Assembly: GCF_029323795.1 (NCBI RefSeq)
Contig: NZ_CP119758.1
Span: 3,782,001 to 3,846,000, forward strand
From: Zobellia alginiliquefaciens
GTDB taxonomy: Bacteria > Bacteroidota > Bacteroidia > Flavobacteriales > Flavobacteriaceae
Reading direction: 5' to 3'
DNA: 64,000 nucleotides
Shown piece after piece: positions 9,616 through 18,842 of the stretch. The translations under genes were made by a program, and so were the position numbers. Within the stretch, counting starts at the first letter, position 1, and each line of letters starts with the position of its first letter. The notes below the pieces were generated by a model that did not search any database, was not told the DNA's origin, and saw nothing but the letters and a program-made list of their open reading frames with translations.

Positions 9616-11193
9616 CTATTGTTCAGTGATGATTTTAAAGGTGAAAGCATGCGCGCCCACTTGTTTTTTGGGTAACTGTATGCGTAGTCCTTTTGTAGTA
9701 ACATCAAATTCCAAGGATTTTTCGTACCCTAATAATTCAATTTTTTTAATCGATTTTGGATACACCGTGTTTCCTTGTTTTAATGTTTTTATGAGCAACT
9801 CGTTATTGGAAGGCCAGTCAAGGGCAATAGCATACAACTGATCGTTTTTGGTAGTAAAACGGATGTCTTTTGACGTGTTATCGGCATTTTTTTGTTCGCT
9901 CAAATGACCTTCAATAACTTTAGTTTCACCTTCTCCGTACACTTCAAAGGTTCTTGTTCCGTAAATTGCCTCGCCATTTACTTTTAGCCATTGGCCCATT
10001 TCTAACAAACGCTCTTTTACGGGCTCGGGAATTTCGCCATTGGCCTTTGGCGTAATATTAAGGAGAACCGCTCCATTTTTACTTACCACATCAACTAAGA
10101 AATCAACTAATCGGTTAACGGATTTGTATTTGGGATTTTTAATATGGCTCCAGGAATTCCAATCTATAGAATCATCTGTTAGCCATGGAAACTCCATTTT
10201 GTCTTTCATACGGGAACGTTCAAGGTCCAAAACGGCCGTGCCTTTGGCTAAATCATAAAACTTGTAAGTAGTAACAACTTCCTGTTTTTTATTTTTAGCT
10301 TGGTTGTAATAATATTGAAGAAATTCCTTTCGGTAATCCTCGCCAATAACATCCATTTTATTATCGAACCAAACTAAATCGGGGTCGTATTTGTCAATGA
10401 TTTCTTTAAGACGGGCCAACCATTCTTTATTGAACTCTTCACCTGCAAGCGGATAATATTTTTCTATTCCTGCATCAATATCATGGGTTGAAGGCGGATA
10501 TTGAAAGTCGCCCTTCTTCATTTTAGGGCCGTAAAGTCCGGCGTATTTTGGGTTACTGGCATCCGTAGATTCGTCCCAAGTAGGAAACCAACCCAATAAC
10601 CAATGCCTGTGAAAGGTAGCTATGAATTTCATATCCCTCTTCTTTATTTCTTTGGATAGTTCCCCCATAATATCCCGCTTAGGCCCCATGTTCTTGGCGT
10701 TCCATTTGGTGAGGTCGCTGTCCCACATCGCAAAACCATCTGCATGTTCGGATACCGGACCGGCAAATTTAGCCCCTGATTTTTCAAAGAGGTCGGCCCA
10801 TTCTGCTGCGTCAAATTTTTCTGCAGTGAACATGGGGATGAAATCTTTGTACCCAAACTCGTCTAAAGGCCCGTAGGTATTTACGTGATGTTCATAGAAT
10901 TGGCTTGCTTTGCCATTTTTAGCTTCGGGATTGTCTTTGTTTACATACATCCAATGGGAGTACCACTCATTTTTGAATTCTGGAACCGAGTAAGGTCCCC
11001 AATGGCAATAAATTCCGAATTTGGCATCTAAGAACCATTCAGGAGTAGTGTGTTGTTTTAGTGACTCCCAATCCGCTTGGTATTCTTGGGCAGAACTAAC
11101 TTGAATTGAAACAAGGGCAACAATTGCCCATAAGTATCCTTGAAGAGTGTGTTTCTTGATTGAATTGTTTTTGTTGTGTGTTCGTTCTAGCAT
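9616..11193 (-). CDS. GH29 alpha-L-fucosidase/galactosidase family
   Basis: This 525-residue protein has an N-terminal signal (ending VSSAQ). The GH29 layout is clear: WFLDAKFGIYCHWGPYSVP, EWYSHWMY, the tract GYKDFIPMFTAEKFDA, and the nucleophile region PDLVWFDNKMD with Asp277. A C-terminal beta-sandwich follows LDLERSRM and SWSHI. Unusually, the conserved His-His-Asp-Gly-Phe motif reads E-H-A-D-G-F (about residues 149-154), so the second substrate-contacting His is Ala. Both other GH29 proteins here keep HHDGF. GH29 members release alpha-L-fucose, and some from porphyran loci release alpha-L-galactose. It sits 1 bp downstream of a GH28 gene, indicating translational coupling. Confidence 0.88.
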   Translation of the reverse strand: MLERTHNKNNSIKKHTLQGYLWAIVALVSIQVSSAQEYQADWESLKQHTTPEWFLDAKFGIYCHWGPYSVPEFKNEWYSHWMYVNKDNPEAKNGKASQFYEHHVNTYGPLDEFGYKDFIPMFTAEKFDAAEWADLFEKSGAKFAGPVSEHADGFAMWDSDLTKWNAKNMGPKRDIMGELSKEIKKRDMKFIATFHRHWLLGWFPTWDESTDASNPKYAGLYGPKMKKGDFQYPPSTHDIDAGIEKYYPLAGEEFNKEWLARLKEIIDKYDPDLVWFDNKMDVIGEDYRKEFLQYYYNQAKNKKQEVVTTYKFYDLAKGTAVLDLERSRMKDKMEFPWLTDDSIDWNSWSHIKNPKYKSVNRLVDFLVDVVSKNGAVLLNITPKANGEIPEPVKERLLEMGQWLKVNGEAIYGTRTFEVYGEGETKVIEGHLSEQKNADNTSKDIRFTTKNDQLYAIALDWPSNNELLIKTLKQGNTVYPKSIKKIELLGYEKSLEFDVTTKGLRIQLPKKQVGAHAFTFKIITEQ

Positions 11194-11194
11194 G

Positions 11195-12598
11195 TTATTG
11201 TTTAAGTATGTCGTTTTCTGAAATCGATTTTCGGTTTAGCCGTACACCTGTAATCATTTCGTTTTTTACATTTTGAAGTACTATCGGTTTTCGGGAATCG
11301 GTATTTACTGTATTCAGAATAAAATTATCTACTACCAATCCGTCTATATGTCTTGCATAAATTCCGGAAGCGGGTAGGGAGCCTACCAAGCTGAATTCTG
11401 GCCACCAGCCGTTTAATACTTCTTGGGTATATTCCTTAATTTCCAATTTTTTGGCATCCTCTAGGGTTCCTCCTCCAGAAACCGTAAACTGTACATCTTT
11501 AATGGTGATATCCTCTATATTGTGCCCAGGGAAACCTGTTAAGAAAAAGGCCGAATTTTTGTCCGATTTTGAATTGTCCACTACAATATTGCTAAAGCTA
11601 AAATTGTGCATTCTTTTTAGAGGCTCCAATTCTCCTTCTGGAGTGTCTACGGAGGCTCGTTGTTGTGTAAAGGTCATGAATACCGGTCTTGGTACGTTCT
11701 CCATAACCAAGTTGCTAAAAACCATATTCTTCATTTCCCCACCTTCGTTTTGCTGAATTTTGAGTCCTGAATCTTGAATGTTTTTAAAGGTACAATTGGT
11801 TACCGTAACCGATTCAATATTTCCACGGGACAATAAGCCTATACGCATGCCGCCCCATTTGGTACTAAAGTGACAGTTGCTTACGGAAATGTTCCTACAA
11901 GGTTTATCCGGTCGTGATGCTTGTAAACAAATACTGTCATCGCTATTATCAAAATTGCTATTGGTAACCCGCACATTGGTGCATCCGTCAAAGTCTAGTC
12001 CATCACCATTATTGTTCACGCGACTGATAATATTGATGCCGCTCACGGAAATATTATCGCAATACAGCCATGCAGAGGTCCATGCAGCAGGGTTGATTAA
12101 GGTGATATCGTTTAAATGGATGTCCTTTACGTTTACAAACCGAATCATCATAGGTCTACCTCCTTTTTTCTTGGTAAAGTTTTCTTTATGCCCATTACCG
12201 TCTATAGTACCATAGCCTTCAATGGCGATGGAGCGTGCATCCTTGGCGAAAATCAAACAACGATCCATATGAGGTTCGTTTTTGTACATGTTCTTATGGG
12301 TATTGGTTGTATAATCCCTATAATTGGGACTTCCCAAAAGCACGGCACCGTTTTCTACGTGTAGTGTTACAAAGTCCTTTAAGTAAATAGTACCTGTCAC
12401 GACCGTTTTTCCGGCGGGAATCAAAACTCTGCCTCCGCCATTTTTTGTACAGGCATCTATCGCTTTTTGAACGGCCTGTGTATCTACGGTAATTCCATCT
12501 GCCTTTGCTCCGTAGTTTACCACGTTAAAATCAGTAGCTGTGGCCTGCAGGCAGGAAATACCACAGAGAACTATAAAAAATAATTGTACTCGTTTCAT
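11195..12598 (-). CDS. GH28-like glycosidase (second copy)
   Basis: The ATG at 12598 gives 467 residues with a signal peptide (MKRVQLFFIVLCGISC...). It overlaps the GH2 stop as ATGA, which decides this start over an in-frame extension to 12697. The NVVNYGAKADGITVDT opening and the repeating N-x-x-V-x-N-C/S turns show a parallel beta-helix of the GH28 type. The acidic motifs are NNNGDGLDFDG and N-S-D-D-S-I-C-L-Q. The usual G-H-G is replaced by W-G-G-M-R-I-G. It resembles the GH28 at 8180-9571 in architecture and C-terminal segments (GIYARHI versus GIYGRHI), so the two arose by duplication but have diverged strongly. Its partner enzymes are GH2 upstream and GH29 downstream. Confidence 0.82.
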   Translation of the reverse strand: MKRVQLFFIVLCGISCLQATATDFNVVNYGAKADGITVDTQAVQKAIDACTKNGGGRVLIPAGKTVVTGTIYLKDFVTLHVENGAVLLGSPNYRDYTTNTHKNMYKNEPHMDRCLIFAKDARSIAIEGYGTIDGNGHKENFTKKKGGRPMMIRFVNVKDIHLNDITLINPAAWTSAWLYCDNISVSGINIISRVNNNGDGLDFDGCTNVRVTNSNFDNSDDSICLQASRPDKPCRNISVSNCHFSTKWGGMRIGLLSRGNIESVTVTNCTFKNIQDSGLKIQQNEGGEMKNMVFSNLVMENVPRPVFMTFTQQRASVDTPEGELEPLKRMHNFSFSNIVVDNSKSDKNSAFFLTGFPGHNIEDITIKDVQFTVSGGGTLEDAKKLEIKEYTQEVLNGWWPEFSLVGSLPASGIYARHIDGLVVDNFILNTVNTDSRKPIVLQNVKNEMITGVRLNRKSISENDILKQ

Positions 12599-15072
12599 AG
12601 GGTTTTTAAGGTGGTTTTTGCGCCTTCTAATCCATTGGAAGTGGCGGTGATGGTAATACTTCCGGTTGCATCCGTAGATTTTACGATGAGCAAACATTTT
12701 CCATTAAAAGCTTTGATTTTCGTTTCTTGAAATCCTTCCAAGGAAGCTGAATTTCCGTTTCCTACAGCGGCTAAAACCCCAGCACCTTCTACAGCGAAGC
12801 TCACTTCATTGTTGGCCAAGGGAGCTATATTTCCGTCTGCATCGGTGATATCCACCGTTATAAAAGAAAGGTCTTTTCCGTCTGCTGTAATTTCGGTGCG
12901 ATCAGGCGTCAAGCTTATCTTTGATGCTTTTTCAGCTGTTTTGATAACTTTTACCGTTACGGGTTTTCCGTCTTTATAACCTATAACTTTTAGATTACCC
13001 GGTTGATAGGGCACTTTCCAGCTCAATCGGTATTTAGAAGTGTACATTCCTCTTTCAAACCCGCGGAATTCCGCCGGGATATCTGTAGTGTCAACTCCTT
13101 TTATTTTTCTGCCCATAGATTTTCCGTTCACGATCAATTCTACTTCATCACAATTGGTATACGCAAAAACAGGAATTTCATCACCTTCTTTGCCTTCCCA
13201 GTTCCAGTGGGGAAGAACATGTACCATTGGCTCCGTGGTCCACTGGCTTTGATACAAATAATATCGGTCTTTTGGAAAGCCACATAAATCAACGGGGGCA
13301 AAGAAAGAAGCGTGTACGGGCCAATCATCATTCCAATACCCATCTGTAGAATTGTCACGACCACCATATGGGGTAGGTTCGCCCAAATAGTCGAAGCCTG
13401 TCCACATAAATTCACCTAAAAACGTTGGGTTTTCGGCTTGCACATCAAACTCAACATCCGGAGGATACGCCCACGATGGCCCTACGGTTACATCATAACT
13501 GGATACTTGATGGGTTTCTTTTTGATGTTCATAGGTAATGGGTAGATGATAGGTACCACGGCTACTGGTCTGCGATGAGGTTTCAGAACCGTACAGAATC
13601 ATATTTGGGTTTTCTTTTACCGTTGCGGCATAATCGTAAGGTTTATAATTAAGACCAACAATATCAATTTGATAGGCCAATTTATTTTTAAACGCTCCCC
13701 TATAATTGTTGAAACCGGCTGTAGTGGGCCTGGTATGGTCTTCGTCATGACAGATGTCATTCAGCATTTTGGCGACTTTCCATCCATCTTTTTCGCGCTG
13801 TTCTATGATTTCGTTACCAATACTCCACATGATTACGGAGGGGTGGTTGCGGTCTCTTTTTATCATATCCCTTAAATCGCGCTCATGCCACTCGTCAAAA
13901 AACTTGTTGTATCCGTTAATGACTTTGGGTATTTTCCATTCGTCAAAAGCTTCGTCCAAGACCACAATTCCTAGTTTGTCACAAATCTGTAGCATTTCTG
14001 GTGATGGCGGGTTGTGGCTGGTACGCAAGGCATTCACGCCCATACTTTGCATGATTTCCATTTGACGTTCCGTAGCCCTATAATTAACTGCGGCACCTAA
14101 AGGGCCAAGGTCATGGTGCATGCATACCCCTTTGAATTCTACAGGTTTTTCGTTCAGTAGGAACCCTTTTTTTGCATCAAAGGAAATACTGCGGATACCC
14201 AGCGTGCTTTTAAATTCGTCTATTACTGTACTGCCTTTTTTAATTTGGGTGACTACGTCGTACAAATAAGGGTTTTCAATGCTCCAGCGGTTGGGGTTGC
14301 CTACGACCAACTCTTCTGTAATAATTTTATCCGTAGATTTTTCTAGTTTAATTTCCTGACTGTTGCTTACAACTACATTATTCAGCCCACCAATTATTTT
14401 TGTTTCCAGGGTTACAATAGCATTTTTGTCGCCAGCATTTTTAACTGTAGTTTCAATTTTAACTGTCGCCTTTTCATCGGATACTTGGGGAGTAGTAATA
14501 TAAGTTCCCCATAATGGAACATGAACACCATTGTTAATTTTCAGGTAGGTACTTCTATAGATACCGGCACCTGAATACCAACGGGAGGCTAAATCTTCCG
14601 GAGCGACCCTTACCGCAATTACATTATCCCCTCCAAATTTTATGTATGGGGTTAAATCCAACTCATAACCCATATAACCAAAAGGACGTTCGCCATTGTA
14701 TTTGCCATTAATGTACACTTGACTATTATTCATTATACCATCAAATAAGACCGCTATTTGCTGTTCCGCATATTTCTTATCTACAGTAAAATGTTTGCGG
14801 TACCAAGCTGTACCATGAACTGGCAAACCGCCCGTGCGGGCATTATATTTTTTATCAAAAGGACCTTCAATGGCCCAATCGTGGGGTAGATTTAATTTTC
14901 GCCATGTGGCATCGTTAAAAGTGGTTTTTTCTGCATCTTTTGGGTCTCCTTTTGTAAAGAGCCAATCGTTATTAAAGGATACATCACCATGGGTAGCTTT
15001 AGAACTTAGTTGACCAAAGGAAAAACCAAATTGAAGTAAGAGGATAAATAGAAAGCTTTTTCTCAACATCAT
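12595..15072 (-). CDS. GH2 beta-galactosidase-like enzyme
   Basis: The ATG at 15072 is preferred to a GTG at 15078 in the same frame; the product is 825 residues with a signal peptide ending FGFSFGQ. The GH2 order is visible: sugar-binding jelly roll (NNDWLFTKGD, WYSGAGIYRS), immunoglobulin-like domain, and TIM barrel. The acid/base lies in W-S-I-G-N-E (Glu near 421) and the nucleophile in L-Y-G-S-E-T-S-S (Glu near 497). The barrel also has ALRTSHNPPSPEM and GEFMWTGFDYLGEPTPYGG. Two C-terminal beta-sandwich domains (DUF4982-like, then an invasin/Ig-like domain) complete the protein. It is the first gene of the long minus-strand operon and likely releases beta-linked galactose (or a related sugar) from oligosaccharides in the periplasm. 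Confidence 0.88.
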   Translation of the reverse strand: MMLRKSFLFILLLQFGFSFGQLSSKATHGDVSFNNDWLFTKGDPKDAEKTTFNDATWRKLNLPHDWAIEGPFDKKYNARTGGLPVHGTAWYRKHFTVDKKYAEQQIAVLFDGIMNNSQVYINGKYNGERPFGYMGYELDLTPYIKFGGDNVIAVRVAPEDLASRWYSGAGIYRSTYLKINNGVHVPLWGTYITTPQVSDEKATVKIETTVKNAGDKNAIVTLETKIIGGLNNVVVSNSQEIKLEKSTDKIITEELVVGNPNRWSIENPYLYDVVTQIKKGSTVIDEFKSTLGIRSISFDAKKGFLLNEKPVEFKGVCMHHDLGPLGAAVNYRATERQMEIMQSMGVNALRTSHNPPSPEMLQICDKLGIVVLDEAFDEWKIPKVINGYNKFFDEWHERDLRDMIKRDRNHPSVIMWSIGNEIIEQREKDGWKVAKMLNDICHDEDHTRPTTAGFNNYRGAFKNKLAYQIDIVGLNYKPYDYAATVKENPNMILYGSETSSQTSSRGTYHLPITYEHQKETHQVSSYDVTVGPSWAYPPDVEFDVQAENPTFLGEFMWTGFDYLGEPTPYGGRDNSTDGYWNDDWPVHASFFAPVDLCGFPKDRYYLYQSQWTTEPMVHVLPHWNWEGKEGDEIPVFAYTNCDEVELIVNGKSMGRKIKGVDTTDIPAEFRGFERGMYTSKYRLSWKVPYQPGNLKVIGYKDGKPVTVKVIKTAEKASKISLTPDRTEITADGKDLSFITVDITDADGNIAPLANNEVSFAVEGAGVLAAVGNGNSASLEGFQETKIKAFNGKCLLIVKSTDATGSITITATSNGLEGAKTTLKTL

Positions 15073-15433
15073 TTTCACGTTAATATTTATTGTGGTGAAA
15101 GTCTTAAATAATTATTGGGCAAAAGACCACGAACAGTTGAAATTATAGAACAGATGGTTTTTTTTGTTTGCTCTATATCGGAAGCACTTAGTTTAATGCC
15201 TTTTTATAGTAGGCATTGGCGTTCATAAGAAAATAGAGGTTGTCAATGAATTGTCAAGTTTTAAGTGGGGCGATACCCTTAAACTTGTGCGGACCCCATT
15301 ATAAAACAAATGCCTGTATGTCCATTTGTTGTAAACTTTAGAACATGTGTAGCGCGTGTATAGACCGTAAAAATAGAATTTAGCAATTCTTAACAGGGCG
15401 ATAGAAAAGTACTATCGTCATAACAACCTCGCT
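15073..15433. promoter_or_regulatory. Divergent PUL promoter region
   Basis: These 361 bp separate the GH2 operon (minus) from a GH29 gene (plus), so both promoters must lie here. Visible elements are an inverted repeat AATGCCT/AGGCATT with a 9-nt spacer (15195-15217), two direct copies of TTGTCAA with an 11-bp period (15240-15246 and 15251-15257), and a hairpin next to the GH29 start (listed separately). I found no convincing TAnnTTTG box. Helically phased direct repeats are the kind of site that AraC-type output domains bind, but that link to the hybrid regulator of this locus is inference. Confidence 0.5.
15397..15419 (+). promoter_or_regulatory. Hairpin just upstream of GH29 start
   Basis: GGCGATAG (15397-15404) can pair with CTATCGTC (15412-15419) across a 7-nt loop, with one G-T wobble. 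The 3' arm ends 14 bases before the ATG at 15434. It could be an operator half-site pair in DNA or a leader hairpin affecting translation. Confidence 0.45.
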
Positions 15434-16990
15434 ATGAATTTTAAACATTTAGCGGCATTATCCGTCGCTATTGTCTGTATTGCTTCTTGTGGCAGCTCGG
15501 ATAAGAAAAATCAAAAGGACAAAGCTCAGTTGAGCCTTGCGGACACCTCTAAAGTGTTTCAGCCCAATTGGGAATCGATCAAGAAAAATTATAAAGACCC
15601 AAAGTGGTTCAGTGATGATAAGTTTGGAATTTTCATTCACTGGGGCGCATATTCCGTTCCCGCTTTTGGTTCGGAATGGTACCCCAGAAGAATGTACATG
15701 GATACGGCTACGTTTTCGGCACAATTAAAACCTGGTAAAAAGGGTCCAAATGCAACGTATACACATCATAAAGAGAAATGGGGAGACCAAAAGGAATTCG
15801 GTTATAAAGATTTTATCCCAATGTTCAAGGCCAAAAAATTCGATGCTAAAGAATGGATAGATTTATTCAAGAAATCAGGAGCCAAATATGTGGTTCCCGT
15901 TGCCGATCATCATGATGGTTTTGCTATGTACAAATCCAACACTACGCGTTGGAATTCGTATAACATGGGCCCGAAAAGAGATGTTTTAGGAGAGCTTTTT
16001 AAGGAAGGTCGTGCTCAAGGCTTGAAAATGGGAGCCTCTTCCCACTTTGCCTTCAACTGGTCTTTTTACAATAAAAAGGACAAGTTTGATACGGTAGACC
16101 CTGAGTATGCCGACTTATATTCCAGTAAAGGAAAAGACTTGAGAGAACCTGTTTCCGAAAAATTCAAAGAGCGCTGGTGGAACAGAACCATTGACTTGGT
16201 AGATACTTACCAACCGGATATTCTTTATTTTGATTTTTATGTGGATATAGAGGATTTTGCCGATTTAAGACCCAAATTGGCTGCCTATTACTACAACAAA
16301 GGTCGTGAATGGGGCAAAGAGGTTCTGATCAATGATAAGAATTTTGGTCACGAAGCTTTTCCCGAGGGAACCGTAATCTATGATTTAGAACGTGGTAAAC
16401 TTCCTGGCATTCGTAAACTTCCATGGCAGACCGATACATCTATTGGTAAAAACTCATGGTCTCATGTTACCAATTGGGATTCTAAAACCGCCAATCAGCT
16501 GATCGATGATTTAGTGGATATCGTTTCCAAAAACGGAAACTTGCTATTGAATGTAGGTCCCAAAGCCGACGGTACCATTCCTGATGACCAGAAAGAAATT
16601 CTATTACAAATTGGTGATTGGCTTGCCGTTAATGGAGATGCCATTTATGATACCAGATATTGGAAAACGTTTGGCGAAGGCCCTACGGAGGTAAAGAAAG
16701 GTCACCATTCCGAAGGGAAAAACAAAGAATTTACAGGACAGGATATTCGCTTTACCCATAAAGGAGATAAGCTTTACGCTATTATGCTGGCTTGGCCTAA
16801 AAATGGTGAAATCGCTATTGAATCATTAGGTAGCACTACGGAATACGCCAAAGACCTTAATATAAAATCGGTTCGTTTATTGGGCAGTGATGTTACAGTT
16901 AATTTTCAGCAAACGGAAGATGCATTGTCCATTACGGATTTAGGTGAAAAATCGGGTGAATATGCCCATGTATTAGAGATTTCAATTTAA
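15434..16990 (+). CDS. GH29 alpha-L-fucosidase/galactosidase lipoprotein
   Basis: This 518-residue protein has a lipoprotein signal (VCIASC, Cys19), followed by a polar linker. GH29 landmarks are DDKFGIFIHWGAYSVP, EWYPRRMYM, GYKDFIPMFKAKKFDA, the intact H-H-D-G-F motif (159-163), and the nucleophile segment PDILYFDFYVD with Asp267. A C-terminal beta-sandwich (IRFTHKGDKLYAIMLAWP) is complete. It is monocistronic, diverges from the GH2 operon, and is closed by a strong terminator. The lipid anchor suggests outer-membrane or periplasmic display. It is closest in layout to the GH29 at 9616-11193 but keeps the second His of the sugar-binding motif. Confidence 0.88.
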   Translation: MNFKHLAALSVAIVCIASCGSSDKKNQKDKAQLSLADTSKVFQPNWESIKKNYKDPKWFSDDKFGIFIHWGAYSVPAFGSEWYPRRMYMDTATFSAQLKPGKKGPNATYTHHKEKWGDQKEFGYKDFIPMFKAKKFDAKEWIDLFKKSGAKYVVPVADHHDGFAMYKSNTTRWNSYNMGPKRDVLGELFKEGRAQGLKMGASSHFAFNWSFYNKKDKFDTVDPEYADLYSSKGKDLREPVSEKFKERWWNRTIDLVDTYQPDILYFDFYVDIEDFADLRPKLAAYYYNKGREWGKEVLINDKNFGHEAFPEGTVIYDLERGKLPGIRKLPWQTDTSIGKNSWSHVTNWDSKTANQLIDDLVDIVSKNGNLLLNVGPKADGTIPDDQKEILLQIGDWLAVNGDAIYDTRYWKTFGEGPTEVKKGHHSEGKNKEFTGQDIRFTHKGDKLYAIMLAWPKNGEIAIESLGSTTEYAKDLNIKSVRLLGSDVTVNFQQTEDALSITDLGEKSGEYAHVLEISI

Positions 16991-17031
16991 TGTAAACTCT
17001 ATTTTAAGATTGTTTTTTTTGTGTTAGTTTT

Positions 17032-17067
17032 AAGTGCCCCGGTCGTTCATAGCCGGGGCACTTTTTT
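17032..17067 (+). terminator. Rho-independent terminator after GH29
   Basis: An 11-bp perfect GC-rich stem (AAGTGCCCCGG, 17032-17042, with CCGGGGCACTT, 17053-17063), a 10-nt loop and a T tract to 17067 form a strong terminator for the plus-strand GH29 gene. Confidence 0.9.
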
Positions 17068-17167
17068 GTGCCTGTATTTAGGTAATAAAAAGCTTTTAAA
17101 CAAATAAACCGCCTGTTCATATGACTACGAATAGGGCGATTTAATAATGGTATTCTGTTTGAAGGTG

Positions 17168-18685
17168 CTACTTTTTTGCTCTGTAATTTTTAAGTACACT
17201 ACTAATATCAAGTGTATCTTCCATATCTTTTTGAAGTTGTAGCAACTCAGCGAACATGGTGTCAACTTTTTCTTGGTATTCCGGGTTTGCTGCCAAATCG
17301 TTCATTTCTTTTGGGTCCGCTTTCAAGTCGTAGAGTAATACTACATCCATTTTAGGATATATGATCAGTTTGTAACCGTCTTTGCGAATCATACGCTGTA
17401 AGTCTATATAGCCGTTGTAAATAGCATCGTAATGACTTTCTTTTTTATCCCCGTTTACTAGGTCTAGCACACTATTGAAGAATACATACTCTGGTTTTTT
17501 AATCCCAGCCAACTCTAAACTAGTGGCCATGGCATCCTGTAAATAAATATCGGCATCTATTTTTTTATCTTTAGGTATTTTGGGACCAGCTATTAGGAAA
17601 GGAGCTCGTATACTATGATCAAACTGACTTTGTTTGCCTATAAGTCCGTGTTTACCGACAGCTAGACCGTGATCGGCCGTGAAGATAATATACGTATTAT
17701 CCATTTTACCCGTTTTTTCCAATCCCTCTATAATTTTCCCGATTTGAAAATCTAGATGGGTAATAAGGGCGTAATACTCTTTGGTGTGCACTTTAACGGC
17801 AAATTTGGTTCTAGGAAAAGGAGCTAAAGCTTCATCCCTTAGACTGGGTCCATTGCCCATACCATCTCTGTAAGGGTAGAGGGGAAGAAAACTTTCCGGA
17901 ACACTAATACTATCCAAAGAATACATATCTACAAATTCTTTTGGCGCCTGCCTAGGGTCATGGGGCGCGTTAAAAGCCAAATACATAAAGAAAGGATTAT
18001 CGCTTGTTTCAGTTTGTTCTATAAATCCAAGGGCATCATCTTTTAGGACTTCGCTCCAGTGTTTACCACCCTTCCAAAAACCGCCATGTTTCATGTTATT
18101 GGGCGTCCAGGTAGTATCACTTTCGTTTAAGGGTCTGTTATATCCTGTAGGCATTATATCTGCAGGAGTCAGTCCTTTTTCTTTTAAAGTGCGAAATTTT
18201 GCCTGAATATTCTCGCTAGCCCACAGGTCTCCAGGCATTCCCGGGCGGGTGTGAACTACATTTTGAAATACATTTTGAGCCTTGGCATCAACATGCCATT
18301 TTCCCGTCATATATGTATCGTATCCGGCACCTTCCATGAGTTTACCCCATGTTTTATCAAACTCTTTACCGTTATTCCAGTTTTTACGAAACTCATTTAC
18401 TTCCCATAACTTTCTACCGGAAATAATCATAGCTCTAGAAGCTGCGCAAATAGCACCGTTCCATCCGCCCATATTAAAGGCATGTGTAAAGGTGGTTCCG
18501 TTATGGACTAATTTATCCAGGTTTGGAGTCTTTATTTCTTTATTTCCCAAGGCGTTTATGGCGTCGTACGTCATATCATCGGCAAAAATGAAAACTACAT
18601 TAGGTTTAGAAAGGGGTTTTTCTTTTTTTTCGGCTTTGCAGGAGAATAGCAAAACCGAGATAAGGGCAAGCGTTAAATTTTTCAA
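17168..18685 (-). CDS. S1-family sulfatase with C-A-A-S-R motif
   Basis: The 505-residue frame starts at a TTG (18685); there is no in-frame ATG between it and the preceding stop, and the N-terminus encoded is a lipoprotein signal (LLFSC, Cys16). NVVFIFADDMT holds the metal-binding Asp pair and TADHGLAVGKHG the second site. The formylglycine motif reads C-A-A-S-R-A-M-I-I-S-G-R (Cys80), with Ala in place of the usual Pro of C-x-P-x-R. The middle motif AFNAPHDPRQAP is shared with the sulfatase at 6607-8175. It lies alone between a convergent GH29 and the regulator gene. The Pro-to-Ala change may affect which maturase processes it. Sulfatase identity is otherwise firm. Confidence 0.87.
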   Translation of the reverse strand: MKNLTLALISVLLFSCKAEKKEKPLSKPNVVFIFADDMTYDAINALGNKEIKTPNLDKLVHNGTTFTHAFNMGGWNGAICAASRAMIISGRKLWEVNEFRKNWNNGKEFDKTWGKLMEGAGYDTYMTGKWHVDAKAQNVFQNVVHTRPGMPGDLWASENIQAKFRTLKEKGLTPADIMPTGYNRPLNESDTTWTPNNMKHGGFWKGGKHWSEVLKDDALGFIEQTETSDNPFFMYLAFNAPHDPRQAPKEFVDMYSLDSISVPESFLPLYPYRDGMGNGPSLRDEALAPFPRTKFAVKVHTKEYYALITHLDFQIGKIIEGLEKTGKMDNTYIIFTADHGLAVGKHGLIGKQSQFDHSIRAPFLIAGPKIPKDKKIDADIYLQDAMATSLELAGIKKPEYVFFNSVLDLVNGDKKESHYDAIYNGYIDLQRMIRKDGYKLIIYPKMDVVLLYDLKADPKEMNDLAANPEYQEKVDTMFAELLQLQKDMEDTLDISSVLKNYRAKK

Positions 18686-18842
18686 AGGATTAATTTTTGG
18701 GTTAAATAGTTTGTATTGAATAAGGTCATTGTAAATATACTAAATCATGTTCAAAAGTGTATTTTGGATACTTATTATGCTTCTGATTATAAATGATTTT
18801 TGTGTATTACTGACTAGTATCAATTGAATATTTCAACATTTT

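Noticed and set aside
16991-17167. The terminator at 17032-17067 acting in both directions
   Set aside because: A T-run follows the stem only on the plus strand; on the minus strand the stem is followed by A-rich sequence.
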